Virus record (IMG/VR): IMGVR_UViG_3300023240_001094
Span: 1-64,000 of that record
DNA: 64,000 bases
Strand: one strand, 5' to 3'
DNA from: a virus
The stretch's first letter is position 1, and every line of letters starts with the position of its first letter. Below are positions 39,842-47,770 of the stretch, in pieces. Made by a program: the position numbers and the translations under genes. Below the pieces are notes generated by a model. That model did not search any database. It was not told the DNA's origin and saw only the letters and a program-made list of their open reading frames with translations.

Positions 39842-39946
39842 TTACTTCCTTTTCACTGGCTTGAGTGGTTTAGTTTTCTTTTTTGTGTTCAAATTCTAGC
39901 GAATTGCACCTGATTTTGTTTTAACGAGTCTTGGCTGCTTTGCCAT
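39842..39946 (-). CDS. mini-ORF interrupted by an in-frame TAG
   Basis: ATG 39946 opens MAKQPRLVKTKSGAIR, then TAG at 39898-39896. The same frame continues NLNTKKKTKPLKPVKRK and ends at TAA 39844-39842, right before the ribosome site of the next gene. The basic composition on both sides suggests one small protein broken by an amber codon, or two fragments. Confidence 0.3.
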
Positions 39947-39947
39947 A

Positions 39948-40394
39948 TTATTTTCCTTTAATTGTAAGTCCGTGAGTTTCATTTCCAGTCTTTAGAGCAT
40001 CTAATACCAAGTCGCGCGGAATATATCCAATGATTTGATAATGAACTGCATCACCAACCTCAAAGTTTTTGCTCCAATCTTTCTTTATATAACTCCATGC
40101 GACAATATTATCAATAATGCCGCGCTCAAGTTTATCTCTAATATAAGCAGAGATGGTAACTTCGCGCTTGGAGTTAACATGTTTAAAGTCACAGTTACCA
40201 AAGAATTTATGAGTTGTATCATATTCATAACCCTCATAAACTGTATGTCCATTATTCAAGGAAGCCTGATGAAACTCAACAAACTCAAAATCCCACTGGC
40301 GGTACGGATCAATACCGGTTCGTGTATCAGTCGAGGCAATTTCGTTGCGGCGAGTGATAAAATCTTCAGTAACAATACCTTTATATTTAGTCAT
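39948..40394 (-). CDS. conserved hypothetical protein
   Basis: 148 residues, starting MTKYKGIVTEDFITRRNEIAS and containing EGYEYDTTHKFFGNCDFKHV and WSKNFEVGDAVHYQIIGYIP. Mixed alpha/beta with no membrane segment. It is coupled to the primase-like gene upstream (1 bp overlap) and may be involved in replication. I do not recognise it. Confidence 0.6.
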   Translation of the reverse strand: MTKYKGIVTEDFITRRNEIASTDTRTGIDPYRQWDFEFVEFHQASLNNGHTVYEGYEYDTTHKFFGNCDFKHVNSKREVTISAYIRDKLERGIIDNIVAWSYIKKDWSKNFEVGDAVHYQIIGYIPRDLVLDALKTGNETHGLTIKGK

Positions 40395-41353
40395 TATATT
40401 TTCCTATATGCATATTCCAAAGCACGATTGGCTTCGATTTCAATTGGGCGGTTTTCATACCAACCACCATTTTCCATGTCAAACTGTTTGCATAGTTCAG
40501 CTATCTGTGTCGCGGTTATTGGATATTCCTTTTCAATAGCGCGGGAAGCTATAGCAACCATCATACCATACATTTTTGCATACCATCCTGTATCAGAAAT
40601 GGTTGCGTATTCAAGAGCCATTTTACGTGGCCAAAAGGGGCAATCGTGATAACTTGACCAAAAGATGCCAGTGTTCTGCATTTGATTTTTGCGGTGGCTA
40701 ACAACTTGCTCCACTAGCTCAGGTGGCAGCCTATCGAGAAATGATCCGGTCGCTTTAGCTCTTTCAACATAAGGATACGCAGAAAGAAGATCAGATACGT
40801 TAATAGGCTTACCGTTACCACTAAAAATAAAATTGTCTGCTTGGTTGTAATTAGCAGGAACATAATACATTCGACTAAGGTCTTTACATTGCTTATCACC
40901 AGAGTCATCAAGACGTGATTGAAGTGCAAACCAAAAGTGTTTGATTTCATCAACAGATACGTCACGATCAAGTTCGAATACAAGTCTGAACTTTTTCTTA
41001 TTAGGACGAGAGCTAGCAGTGCTATAACAAACAAAACGCCAATCAGGAACTAGATCACGAACGTATTCGTTTAATTCACCATCAATATCAAGGTCGTCAA
41101 TATCAACAGCACACCAGCCTGCCCAAGCAGTAACATTTTTGTTGGCGCGTTTGGTTCCAGCTTCGTAAACAGCCGGAGAAATAAGTTCTGCATCTAGTTT
41201 TCCTTTCTTAGGTTGATTGGATAAAGCGTATAGGAGTTTCTCTAGCTCATCAAAGCTAGAGAAATCCATTCTGCGGTGCGTTTTGTTGTCATAAATAAAA
41301 CGCTGGCGTTCATCCCACCAACGAGGTGGTTTAAATAGCGTTAGGGATATCAC
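40394..41353 (-). CDS. archaeo-eukaryotic primase (AEP)-like protein
   Basis: 319 residues. The catalytic D-x-D pattern appears as WCAVDIDDLD (residues ~85-94) after a hydrophobic strand. VCYSTASSRPNKKKFRLVFELDRDV and SRMYYVPANYNQ follow, as in RepB/PrimPol-like AEP primases where R and H/Y groups complete the site. T4 gp61 is not visible in this window, so this may be an extra or replacement primase. The C-terminal half is helical. A frame overlap of 23 bp links it to the NTP-PPase gene. Confidence 0.55.
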   Translation of the reverse strand: MISLTLFKPPRWWDERQRFIYDNKTHRRMDFSSFDELEKLLYALSNQPKKGKLDAELISPAVYEAGTKRANKNVTAWAGWCAVDIDDLDIDGELNEYVRDLVPDWRFVCYSTASSRPNKKKFRLVFELDRDVSVDEIKHFWFALQSRLDDSGDKQCKDLSRMYYVPANYNQADNFIFSGNGKPINVSDLLSAYPYVERAKATGSFLDRLPPELVEQVVSHRKNQMQNTGIFWSSYHDCPFWPRKMALEYATISDTGWYAKMYGMMVAIASRAIEKEYPITATQIAELCKQFDMENGGWYENRPIEIEANRALEYAYRKI

Positions 41354-41744
41354 CGTGATTATCCTCGTGTGATGGAGGTGTCCAGCCGGAAGGCTTAAGA
41401 AGATCAGGAAGACCGAACGGATTTGGTCTGCCGGGCTTCACACCTGGTGATTTTGCCATATTTGCATCATATACCTTATCCCAAGCAGTATTGGCATCAA
41501 CGCCGAATACATCAAGTGTGCCAATGGCAAATACACAGAGATCGATAAGTCCATCAACTACTTCTTCAGAATCACGATCAAAAAGTGCAGCGTCAATAGT
41601 TTCATTCATTTCTTCCATACACATACTAAGTCGGAAGCGAAGATACTTCTTCATTAATTCAGTATCATGGCGGTTTTCAGCAAACCATTTTTTCACACCA
41701 AATTTGTGGTGCATCATTGCGATATCATTTGCCCAATCAGACAT
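41331..41744 (-). CDS. all-alpha NTP pyrophosphohydrolase (MazG/dCTPase-like)
   Basis: 137 residues from ATG 41744 (GGAG upstream). CMEEMNETIDAALF and VVDGLIDLCVFAIGTLDVFG hold the E-E-x-x-E and D-x-x-x-D metal sites of all-alpha NTP-PPases. T4 gp56, the dCTPase/dUTPase that keeps cytosine out of DNA, has this fold. Given gp42 here, a dCTPase role is reasonable but not shown. A proline-rich C-terminal tail (KPGRPNPFGLPDLLKPSG) is atypical. Confidence 0.68.
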   Translation of the reverse strand: MSDWANDIAMMHHKFGVKKWFAENRHDTELMKKYLRFRLSMCMEEMNETIDAALFDRDSEEVVDGLIDLCVFAIGTLDVFGVDANTAWDKVYDANMAKSPGVKPGRPNPFGLPDLLKPSGWTPPSHEDNHGDIPNAI

Positions 41745-41772
41745 GTATTTCTCCATTATTATCAGTGATTAT

Positions 41773-41801
41773 ATTATACGTTATTATGAAAGGAATGTAC
41801 A
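41773..41801 (-). promoter_or_regulatory. sigma70-like phage promoter
   Basis: TGTACA (41801-41796), 17 bp, TATAAT (41778-41773), reading into the NTP-PPase, primase-like and following genes. Confidence 0.8.
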
Positions 41802-42499
41802 TGGTTAAATATGTCATTCCAATCTTGCACAGTTATTGAGGTACTGCACATATAGTTCTTATGCATTGCTGTAGCAAGTGGTCGGTCGTTGCCAGTGAAT
41901 CCCATAGAGTCTCCAAAGAAAGCAATCTTAGAATCCAAGGTAAAATCTCGAAGAATTTGACTTTTATCGGAACCTCTTCTAGAAATGTCAAGTCCTGTTT
42001 CGCCAGCTACCGTTGCGTGTAAGCTTGGAAAGTTGCTATTAAATCTATTTGCAATGCAGGCGCGTTCCGATGTCAGTTTATCATATTTTACATATGACGC
42101 TCTATCCTCGGGTGAAGCAGATCTACCGACAACACTAAAGTTAACCATTCCGACTCGATGTTCAATGTGTTTACCTGTTCTAATACTAAATCCGCTTGCG
42201 CGTAATTCATTCACAAGAAAGGATAAAGCAATCCCTGGAAGTTCCCAAGAATCAGAGAAAACCAATGTGTCTCCTTCATAAACCTCACTTCCACTACACT
42301 GGTAAACACGTTTACATTTGTTGTAGATAGTTTCACCAATCTGCTCTATCGTTTTAGGTCTGTCGCTGCCTGTTACCAAATAGACGTTATTGACGGAACA
42401 AAACTCTAGGAAAAGTTTTGCAAATACTGGATCCATTTTACATCTGCTCGGTGTAAGAGTTCCGTCAACATCAAATATATAATTAACCGAATATGTCAT
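41774..42499 (-). CDS. HAD phosphatase / eukaryotic-type phosphomannomutase-like
   Basis: 241 residues. YIFDVDGTLTPSRCKMD is HAD motif I, with D-x-D-G-T-L-T-P-x-R as in alpha-phosphomannomutases. The segment IEHRVGMVNFSVVGRSASPEDR matches the I-E-F-R-x-G-M-x-N-x-S-P-I-G-R substrate loop of PMM. GLDISRRGSDKSQIL and AFFGDSMGFTGNDRPL give motif IV. It would make mannose-1-phosphate from mannose-6-phosphate, or be a related phosphatase. The neighbours suggest sugar-nucleotide synthesis. Confidence 0.72.
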   Translation of the reverse strand: MTYSVNYIFDVDGTLTPSRCKMDPVFAKLFLEFCSVNNVYLVTGSDRPKTIEQIGETIYNKCKRVYQCSGSEVYEGDTLVFSDSWELPGIALSFLVNELRASGFSIRTGKHIEHRVGMVNFSVVGRSASPEDRASYVKYDKLTSERACIANRFNSNFPSLHATVAGETGLDISRRGSDKSQILRDFTLDSKIAFFGDSMGFTGNDRPLATAMHKNYMCSTSITVQDWNDIFNHVHSFHNNV

Positions 42500-44987
42500 C
42501 CATAGTCACCTTTTCTTCTGAGGACCAATTAAGAACATCAAGAATAAGCTCGAGAGGTTCAAGAAATGTTTTGCTGAACTGTTTATCATAGTCAACATAA
42601 CGATGTAGTTTAAGCTCTTGAGGAAGGAAGTTCGGGAATGATATAACATTCTGACGAATAGTGTTAGGTGTTTTAAGATAACAGAATTTGATTTTATCAC
42701 CACCTTGAATTAACTCATATGATTGTTCCAAAGAACCTTCCTTAAGATAATGATTATATAGCAAGCTACCGCGAACATGAATAGGAGTGCCCTTTGTAAA
42801 GATAGTCTTTCGGTCTGACCACTTTGCAATTTCGGTTACACCTCGTGGAAAGGCAACGGCCTCAGGTGGTAGTTGCTTAAACTCAGATTTAAATTGTGCA
42901 ATGAATGACTGCGTTGCAATACGGTCACCAGTAAGCATCAACTTAAACACTTCTTTAAATTTATCACGGACAGCCTCGGGTGTAGAAGACTTAATAGCCT
43001 CAATACCCATGATTTTCATCTTAGGTTCCTTATATTGAACACCTTCTGAATTGTGTACATTAAGGATATAGCGCTTTTTGGCAGCCCAGATACCACGATC
43101 AGCAATAACCTCTCGGGCCATAACCATGCGCTTGTCAAAGGCATTCATACGTTCATATAGACTATCGTATGACTTAGCGAGAAGAGGAATGAAATGCTCT
43201 TCACAGATTTTATCAAGAGCTTTAACCGGATCAGTTGGATTAAGCTTTTTCACAAAGGATCCGAAGTTCACATAAACAGAGTCTGTGTCAATAGCAATAA
43301 CATAATCACGGCCTGTTGTACCAAGAACCTTATTCATTTCTGCGTTAATGGTTCGCTCAGCCCATTGAATAGTCAGCTGACCAGAAAGTGTGATACCTTC
43401 AGCCATCCGCATATCGAAGTATCTGAAGTAACGGTTACCAAGAGCACCATAGAGTGAGTTTAGAAGAATTTTAATAGCCATCTGACGGTTTTCAAGCTGG
43501 TTAATTTTGCGTTCAAGCTCGACAGATTTGTTCTGTTGATACTCTTGTTCAGCCCGGAGCATCTCACCTTTAACTTGTTTACGTTCAGAGTAATAGTCAA
43601 CAATAATTTTCGGAAGGAATCCTTGACGATCTTTCCTATATGCAGATCCATTGACTGCAACAGCGACATCCATATCCAGTGCTCGTGGATCTACATCGTT
43701 GTGCATGTAATGTTCTACACCATTAATGAATCGACCATCCATGGATTTAACAAGTGTTTCCGGTGACATGTTATATTGAACAATCAAGTTTGGGTAGAGT
43801 GAGTTAAGGTCAAAGGAAACAACCCACTCATGTGAACCAGTCTGTGGTGCTTTAACGTAGCCACCGGGATATGGATTTTTAATCTTGTTGGTATTGGCTG
43901 GGACCGCGATTTTAGACTTGTTAAGCTCACGGTAGATAATAGAGTCCCATATACCAGTAGTACCAAATGTATCAGAATAGTTAACGCCTGCCTTATAGGC
44001 CATAGTCAAGGCAAGAGTAATCAAATCCATTTTCTCATCAATACGCTCAACAAGTTCAACGTCTTTGATATTATAGTCAATGTACTTTTGATAGTTTTCT
44101 TTATAGAGGTTCTGTAGATTACCATATTCTTCATAGGAAAGTTTACGCTCACCGAGAACAACATAAGCAACATGATCAAGCTTATATGACTCAAGAGCGC
44201 CATATGAATAGCCAAACTTTTTAAACAGCTCGATGTAATCTAGTTGAGAAACACCCTTAATATCATAAGCTGTTTGCTTATTACCCATAACAGTAATTTC
44301 TTGTTGATCTACTAGGTTCCATGGAGAGAAAGCCTTAACAGCTTCTTGAGATCCAAGGTTTGCAATACGATTAAGAATATATGGAACATCAAAGAAGCGA
44401 ATATTCCATCCGGTAATCACGTCAGGATAGTCTGCCTTCCAAAAGGTAATATACATCACGAGCATCTCAATCTCGTTCTTGGCAACATGCTCTTGAACAA
44501 GAAGATGGCTCATCTCAGACTTTGATTTATCCCACTCACCAAAGTGAAATACGTGATACACCTTGGACTTACTTGATTTATGTGTGATCGCAGTAATTGG
44601 ATGTCTTGCTTCATTTGGATGTGGAAAACCATCCTCGGAATGGACTTCAATGTCAATGTTTGCTACATTAACCTTAGACCGGTCAAAGGTAATATCACCC
44701 GGAAATTTTGATGTGATAAACTGGTGAATAAAATTTGACGTGCCATATATCTCGGCATTGGAGATGTCGTCATACCGTTTACTAAATTCACGAGCATCCG
44801 CCATAGTATCAAAATTGATAGGTGCACATGATTTTCCGTCGATGGTTTTCCATTCAGTTTCAGTCTGACTCGGAACAAACATAGTTGGTTTAAACTTATA
44901 TTTGTTAGATACAGGCGTTCCATTCGCGGTGTATCCACGATATAGAATTGAGTTGCCGTAACGGCTAACATTGGTGTAAAAATTCAT
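42483..44987 (-). CDS. 43: family B DNA polymerase (T4 gp43)
   Basis: 834 residues versus 898 in T4. Exonuclease motif NIDIEVHSEDG, pol motif A VSFDLNSLYPNL, motif B KILLNSLYGALGN and motif C IAIDTDSVYV are all intact. The C-terminus EKVTMDDIFG is the clamp-binding tail, like the RB69 tail ending SLFDMFDF. It replicates the phage genome with gp44/62 and gp45. It has a promoter at 45009-45037. Confidence 0.97.
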   Translation of the reverse strand: MNFYTNVSRYGNSILYRGYTANGTPVSNKYKFKPTMFVPSQTETEWKTIDGKSCAPINFDTMADAREFSKRYDDISNAEIYGTSNFIHQFITSKFPGDITFDRSKVNVANIDIEVHSEDGFPHPNEARHPITAITHKSSKSKVYHVFHFGEWDKSKSEMSHLLVQEHVAKNEIEMLVMYITFWKADYPDVITGWNIRFFDVPYILNRIANLGSQEAVKAFSPWNLVDQQEITVMGNKQTAYDIKGVSQLDYIELFKKFGYSYGALESYKLDHVAYVVLGERKLSYEEYGNLQNLYKENYQKYIDYNIKDVELVERIDEKMDLITLALTMAYKAGVNYSDTFGTTGIWDSIIYRELNKSKIAVPANTNKIKNPYPGGYVKAPQTGSHEWVVSFDLNSLYPNLIVQYNMSPETLVKSMDGRFINGVEHYMHNDVDPRALDMDVAVAVNGSAYRKDRQGFLPKIIVDYYSERKQVKGEMLRAEQEYQQNKSVELERKINQLENRQMAIKILLNSLYGALGNRYFRYFDMRMAEGITLSGQLTIQWAERTINAEMNKVLGTTGRDYVIAIDTDSVYVNFGSFVKKLNPTDPVKALDKICEEHFIPLLAKSYDSLYERMNAFDKRMVMAREVIADRGIWAAKKRYILNVHNSEGVQYKEPKMKIMGIEAIKSSTPEAVRDKFKEVFKLMLTGDRIATQSFIAQFKSEFKQLPPEAVAFPRGVTEIAKWSDRKTIFTKGTPIHVRGSLLYNHYLKEGSLEQSYELIQGGDKIKFCYLKTPNTIRQNVISFPNFLPQELKLHRYVDYDKQFSKTFLEPLELILDVLNWSSEEKVTMDDIFG

Positions 44988-45008
44988 AGTGCCTCCATAA
45001 TTATATAC

Positions 45009-45037
45009 ATTATATCATGCTACAGTAAATCTGTAAA
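45009..45037 (-). promoter_or_regulatory. sigma70-like phage promoter for gp43
   Basis: TTTACA (45037-45032), 17 bp, TATAAT (45014-45009), about 22 bp before the gp43 start. Confidence 0.85.
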
Positions 45038-45062
45038 CACGTCTCACATCAAATGGCACGTA

Positions 45063-45305
45063 TTATTTTAGCCTGTCTTGATCAATTTTTTTGTAGATAT
45101 CGTATTTACGCATCTCATAGTGACGGTCCACAATATCATTTAGAGTCTCTTGAGCTTCAATAGCCGTGTCAAACTCAAAGCCGTCATGAACGTGATTAAT
45201 AATAGTCCAAAACTGCTCTTTGTCCATAGATGTCATACAATAAATAGACATCGCAGCCATCATAAAATCGAACTCTGTTAGCTCGCTGTAAGCGTCGTCT
45301 TCCAT
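45063..45305 (-). CDS. small acidic protein, hairpin-controlled start
   Basis: 80 residues: MEDDAYSELTEFDFMMAAMS then EQFWTIINHVHDGFEFD and RKYDIYKKIDQDRLK. Acidic helical first part and basic end. Its ribosome site GGAGGT is in the 3' arm of a 12-bp hairpin (45311-45340), with late promoter TATAAATA overlapping the 5' side. This suggests translation only from late transcripts. Not recognised. Confidence 0.62.
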   Translation of the reverse strand: MEDDAYSELTEFDFMMAAMSIYCMTSMDKEQFWTIINHVHDGFEFDTAIEAQETLNDIVDRHYEMRKYDIYKKIDQDRLK

Positions 45306-45308
45306 AAG

Positions 45309-45344
45309 AAAATACCTCCATACTATTGTATAGAGGTATTTATA
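45309..45344 (-). promoter_or_regulatory. late promoter overlapping RBS-blocking hairpin
   Basis: TATAAATA (45344-45337) followed by inverted repeat AATACCTC...ATAC/GTAT...GAGGTATT (45340-45311), whose 3' arm holds the GGAGG ribosome site of the 45305 gene. Early transcripts from upstream could fold it; late ones start within it. Confidence 0.65.
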
Positions 45345-45361
45345 GTCATATATGATGTGAA

Positions 45362-45724
45362 TTAAGCAGCGAAGCGCATTTCTGCTGATTCAGCGCTACA
45401 CTTAAACATTTTACCAGTTGAAGCACATTTGTATACAAATGGCATTTTGTGAGCGCGAGTGTTATATGAAGTAAGCACATCACCGTGCTTGTTTTTCATA
45501 ACCAAACCACGGGCTTTAGCCATTGTCTCAACCAGCTGAGTTGAACGTGATACAGCACCTTTAATTTTTGCTTCAACCTTGATAGTAACTTCAGCATCAG
45601 AGAACCGCATACTGCCAACAGAGATATCCAAACCAGATTTTGTTCCATACTTATCAAGTACAGCCTCCATTTCGGCGCGAAGAGCTTTGAGAGTTGCTTT
45701 GTCGAATTTTGCGATCTTTGTCAT
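45362..45724 (-). CDS. conserved phage protein
   Basis: 120 residues from ATG 45724, with GGAG upstream in a spacing that supports this rather than the ATG at 45739. MTKIAKFDKATLKALRAEMEAVLDKYGTKSGLDISVGSMRFSD (in pieces: LKALRAEMEAVLDKYG, SVGSMRFSDAEVT) is a recognisable head of small phage proteins. A single-domain alpha/beta fold is likely, ending KCASTGKMFKCSAESAEMRF. It has its own promoter (45751). Function unknown. Confidence 0.68.
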   Translation of the reverse strand: MTKIAKFDKATLKALRAEMEAVLDKYGTKSGLDISVGSMRFSDAEVTIKVEAKIKGAVSRSTQLVETMAKARGLVMKNKHGDVLTSYNTRAHKMPFVYKCASTGKMFKCSAESAEMRFAA

Positions 45725-45750
45725 TGTGTTTATCTCCATTTGATATATTA

Positions 45751-45779
45751 GTTATACCATACGCCGAGATAGATGTACA
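45751..45779 (-). promoter_or_regulatory. sigma70-like phage promoter
   Basis: TGTACA (45779-45774), 17 bp, TATAAC (45756-45751), for the 45362-45724 gene. Confidence 0.82.
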
Positions 45780-45800
45780 CAGTTATTCTTGATTTTTGTG

Positions 45801-45825
45801 AAAAAAATAGGCCCGAAGGCCTATT
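45801..45825 (-). terminator. Rho-independent terminator
   Basis: AATAGGCC-TTCG-GGCCTATT stem followed by TTTTTTCAC on the minus strand, after the 47-residue gene. It insulates the next promoter. Confidence 0.88.
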
Positions 45826-45831
45826 CAATTA

Positions 45832-45975
45832 TTATACCCAACCTCTAAGTTGGTTGTTTTGTACTGCTCTCATACGACGTTCAAGATCAGCTAGGTCTGT
45901 TGCCTTTGCGTAGTATGCTTCTTCCATTTCACGTTGTGTTTTTGGAGTCAGTGCATTGAGTATTTTCTTAAACAT
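45832..45975 (-). CDS. small protein, 47 aa
   Basis: ATG 45975 to TAA 45834-45832. It reads MFKKILNALTPKTQREMEEA then YYAKATDLADLERRMRAVQN, which resembles DUF3563-type short proteins with a D-L-E-x-R-x-R end. Ribosome site AAGGAAT is 9 bp upstream. It overlaps the gene upstream by 8 bp and precedes a terminator. Confidence 0.55.
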   Translation of the reverse strand: MFKKILNALTPKTQREMEEAYYAKATDLADLERRMRAVQNNQLRGWV

Positions 45976-46225
45976 CTTCGAGATTCCTTCCTTTTACCAT
46001 AGCCAATACTTCATGAAATGAATAGTTTCTATATTCGCTTCTATGTAGCATATCAGCAATCATATAATCAGCTTTATTTTGCTGGCCATCCATGATTACT
46101 TTCAATAGTGTAGAAAAGGATTTTCCGATTGCTCTAGAGAGTCGTGCGGTTCCCGAGGTGATCATGGGTAGGATATCCATTATCACTTTCGTTAAGTAGT
46201 TGTGAGTCAGTAGTATGTGTGTCAT
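45968..46225 (-). CDS. hypothetical protein, 85 aa
   Basis: Starting at ATG 46225 (CGAGGTC upstream): MTHILLTHNYLTKVIMDILP, then KSFSTLLKVIMDGQQNKADYM and FHEVLAMVKGRNLEDV. Helical with hydrophobic patches but no clear membrane segment. A minus-strand late promoter TATAAATA at 46302-46295 lies about 70 bp upstream. Unknown function. Confidence 0.5.
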   Translation of the reverse strand: MTHILLTHNYLTKVIMDILPMITSGTARLSRAIGKSFSTLLKVIMDGQQNKADYMIADMLHRSEYRNYSFHEVLAMVKGRNLEDV

Positions 46226-46273
46226 TTGAGACCTCGTTTTTTCCAATTGAAATTTTACGAGGACGCTGATATG

Positions 46274-46302
46274 TATAAATAGTGTTGTAAAAACTATTTA
46301 TA
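46274..46302. promoter_or_regulatory. divergent late promoters in one inverted repeat
   Basis: TATAAATAGT (46274-46283) and ACTATTTATA (46293-46302) form a 10-bp perfect inverted repeat around GTTGTAAAA. Plus strand: late promoter of the HNH gene at 46313, with GGA directly after the stem. Minus strand: late promoter for the 46225 gene. Confidence 0.75.
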
Positions 46303-46312
46303 GGAATTTAAT

Positions 46313-46864
46313 ATGAAACCTTATAGAAAAATCTGGATTGATAATTTTGGTAATATTCCAACCGATGATGATGGTAGATCATTTGAAATACACCACATTG
46401 ATGGGAATAGTTTAAACAACAATATCTCTAACCTAAAATGCGTCAGTATAAAAGAGCACTACGAAATACATCTTCAACAAGCAAATAAACCCCAGGATCT
46501 AAAAGAGATAAGATCCAAAGCAACAACAAATATGCATAAAAAACTTTTAGCTGAAAACCAACATTGGACAAAAACTGATGAATTTAAACAAAAAATATCT
46601 AAAATATCATCAGAAAGAAATAAAAGATTAGTTGATGAAAAAACTCATAATTTTGTCACAAACAATCCAAGTGTTAAACTGTCCAAGGCTAGTCAACATA
46701 ATTGGCAAAAAGCTAAAAATACAGTACCCTGTTATGATAAAAATGGCAACTACTTGAGAATACCATCCGATGTTTTTCACTCCCAGCAAGGCCCTAAGGA
46801 ATGCTGGGAATATGTGCATAATACTAGCATAGAAGGAAAAAAACGTAAATCACTCAGTGAGTAA
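46313..46864 (+). CDS. HNH homing endonuclease
   Basis: 183 residues on the plus strand. MKPYRKIWIDNFGNIP is followed by FEIHHIDGNSLNNNISNLKCVS, the core HNH (H-H-x-D-G-x-x-x-N-N...N-L). KEHYEIHL gives the last His. Basic helical DNA-binding region, then KSLSE at the end. Codons are AT-rich relative to its neighbours. It is convergent with the Hsp20 gene and overlaps its last 15 bp. A late promoter/hairpin sits upstream. Confidence 0.88.
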   Translation: MKPYRKIWIDNFGNIPTDDDGRSFEIHHIDGNSLNNNISNLKCVSIKEHYEIHLQQANKPQDLKEIRSKATTNMHKKLLAENQHWTKTDEFKQKISKISSERNKRLVDEKTHNFVTNNPSVKLSKASQHNWQKAKNTVPCYDKNGNYLRIPSDVFHSQQGPKECWEYVHNTSIEGKKRKSLSE

Positions 46865-47287
46865 CTGAGAATTACCAATCTTTATTTTCTTAGGTTTCAT
46901 TTCCTCTGGGATGGCATACTTCAATTGAATTGCTAGAATGCCGTCTTGAATATCTGCTCCGTGGACTTCCACGTGTTCAGACAATCGAAAGGTGCGTTTG
47001 AATTTCTTCGTGGAAATACCACGGTGAATATACTCGCGACCTTTTGATACATGATCACCTGTTACTGTAAGAGTTCTATCATGTAGCTCAATATTAATAC
47101 CCTCTTTGCTGAAACCAGCAATGGCAAGTTCGATTATATAATCTGATTCGCCATTTTTAAGAATATTGTGAGGTGGATAGTTGTCATACGCGTGTTTTGT
47201 AACATGATCCAACTCTTTGAAGAGGTGGTCAAATCCTACAAAAGCTGCAGGTGGAAATGCGGTTGTGTTGATTCGTCTGCTTGTCAT
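46850..47287 (-). CDS. hsp20: Hsp20/alpha-crystallin small heat-shock protein
   Basis: 145 residues from ATG 47287 (GGAG upstream). The alpha-crystallin domain is clear: YIIELAIAGFSKEGINIELHDRTLTVTGDHV, then FKRTFRLSEHVEVHGADIQDGILAIQL. The C-terminal I-P-E-E is a modified I-x-I anchor (KYAIPEEMKPKKIKI). It holds unfolding proteins, typical of marine T4-like phages. The 3' end is overlapped by the HNH gene. Confidence 0.93.
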   Translation of the reverse strand: MTSRRINTTAFPPAAFVGFDHLFKELDHVTKHAYDNYPPHNILKNGESDYIIELAIAGFSKEGINIELHDRTLTVTGDHVSKGREYIHRGISTKKFKRTFRLSEHVEVHGADIQDGILAIQLKYAIPEEMKPKKIKIGNSQLLTE

Positions 47288-47315
47288 TTCATTCTCCTTT
47301 TTCAAGCAAGATTGT

Positions 47316-47352
47316 GTGGAGCCAGATTATTCTGCGCTCCACCTTATTTATA
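47316..47352 (-). promoter_or_regulatory. late promoter and leader hairpin of hsp20
   Basis: TATAAATA (47352-47345) followed by GTGGAGC...GCTCCAC (47342-47316), a 7-bp stem with 13-nt loop in the hsp20 leader. It could also end the regA transcript. Confidence 0.65.
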
Positions 47353-47356
47353 TCGA

Positions 47357-47770
47357 CTATCTACTGCCGATGTTATATTTTGGGCATAGTTCCCATTGAT
47401 CTTTTTCTTTATGGGGAATAATCTTAATCAACCTTAAAGGTGCCAATTCAAGACCATCAGATGGTTTTACAAATTGAAGTAATCCCCAATCGCTCAAAAG
47501 AACCGCAATAGTGTTCCTTCGGCCTAGATCATTGTCCTCAAAGTTAGATTTCTTACCATCAAGTAAGAATAGTTCTTTGAAGTGTACAATGAAATATCTA
47601 CCTTGCTTGTGCAAGATATGACATGATTGATATAGTTTTTTATCTTTACGTGAAGCAACACCAATTCGCGTTAATGTTTCTCGCACTTTTAAGAAGTCAT
47701 CAGGCTCTTGTAATAGTACTTCGAGCATATCAGATGGTGCCCATTGGGCGTTATTATTTTCTTTTTCCAC
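47357..47770 (-). CDS. regA: RegA translational repressor
   Basis: 137 residues from the GTG at 47770, or about 119 from the ATG before LEVLLQEPDDFLK. The core matches T4 RegA: PDDFLKVRETLTRIGVASRKDKKLYQSCHILHKQGRYFIVHFKELF (in pieces: ETLTRIG, KDKKLYQSCHIL, YFIVHFKE), then RRNTIAVLLSDWGLL. RegA binds start regions of early mRNAs and blocks translation. In T4, as here, it lies between gp43 and gp62. The start is uncertain because the GTG overlaps the gp62 fragment. Confidence 0.93.
   Translation of the reverse strand: MEKENNNAQWAPSDMLEVLLQEPDDFLKVRETLTRIGVASRKDKKLYQSCHILHKQGRYFIVHFKELFLLDGKKSNFEDNDLGRRNTIAVLLSDWGLLQFVKPSDGLELAPLRLIKIIPHKEKDQWELCPKYNIGSR

Noticed and set aside
40035-40649. 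Plus-strand frame of 204 codons
   Set aside because: Antisense to two minus-strand genes that have starts, overlaps and ribosome sites; no ribosome site or promoter of its own.
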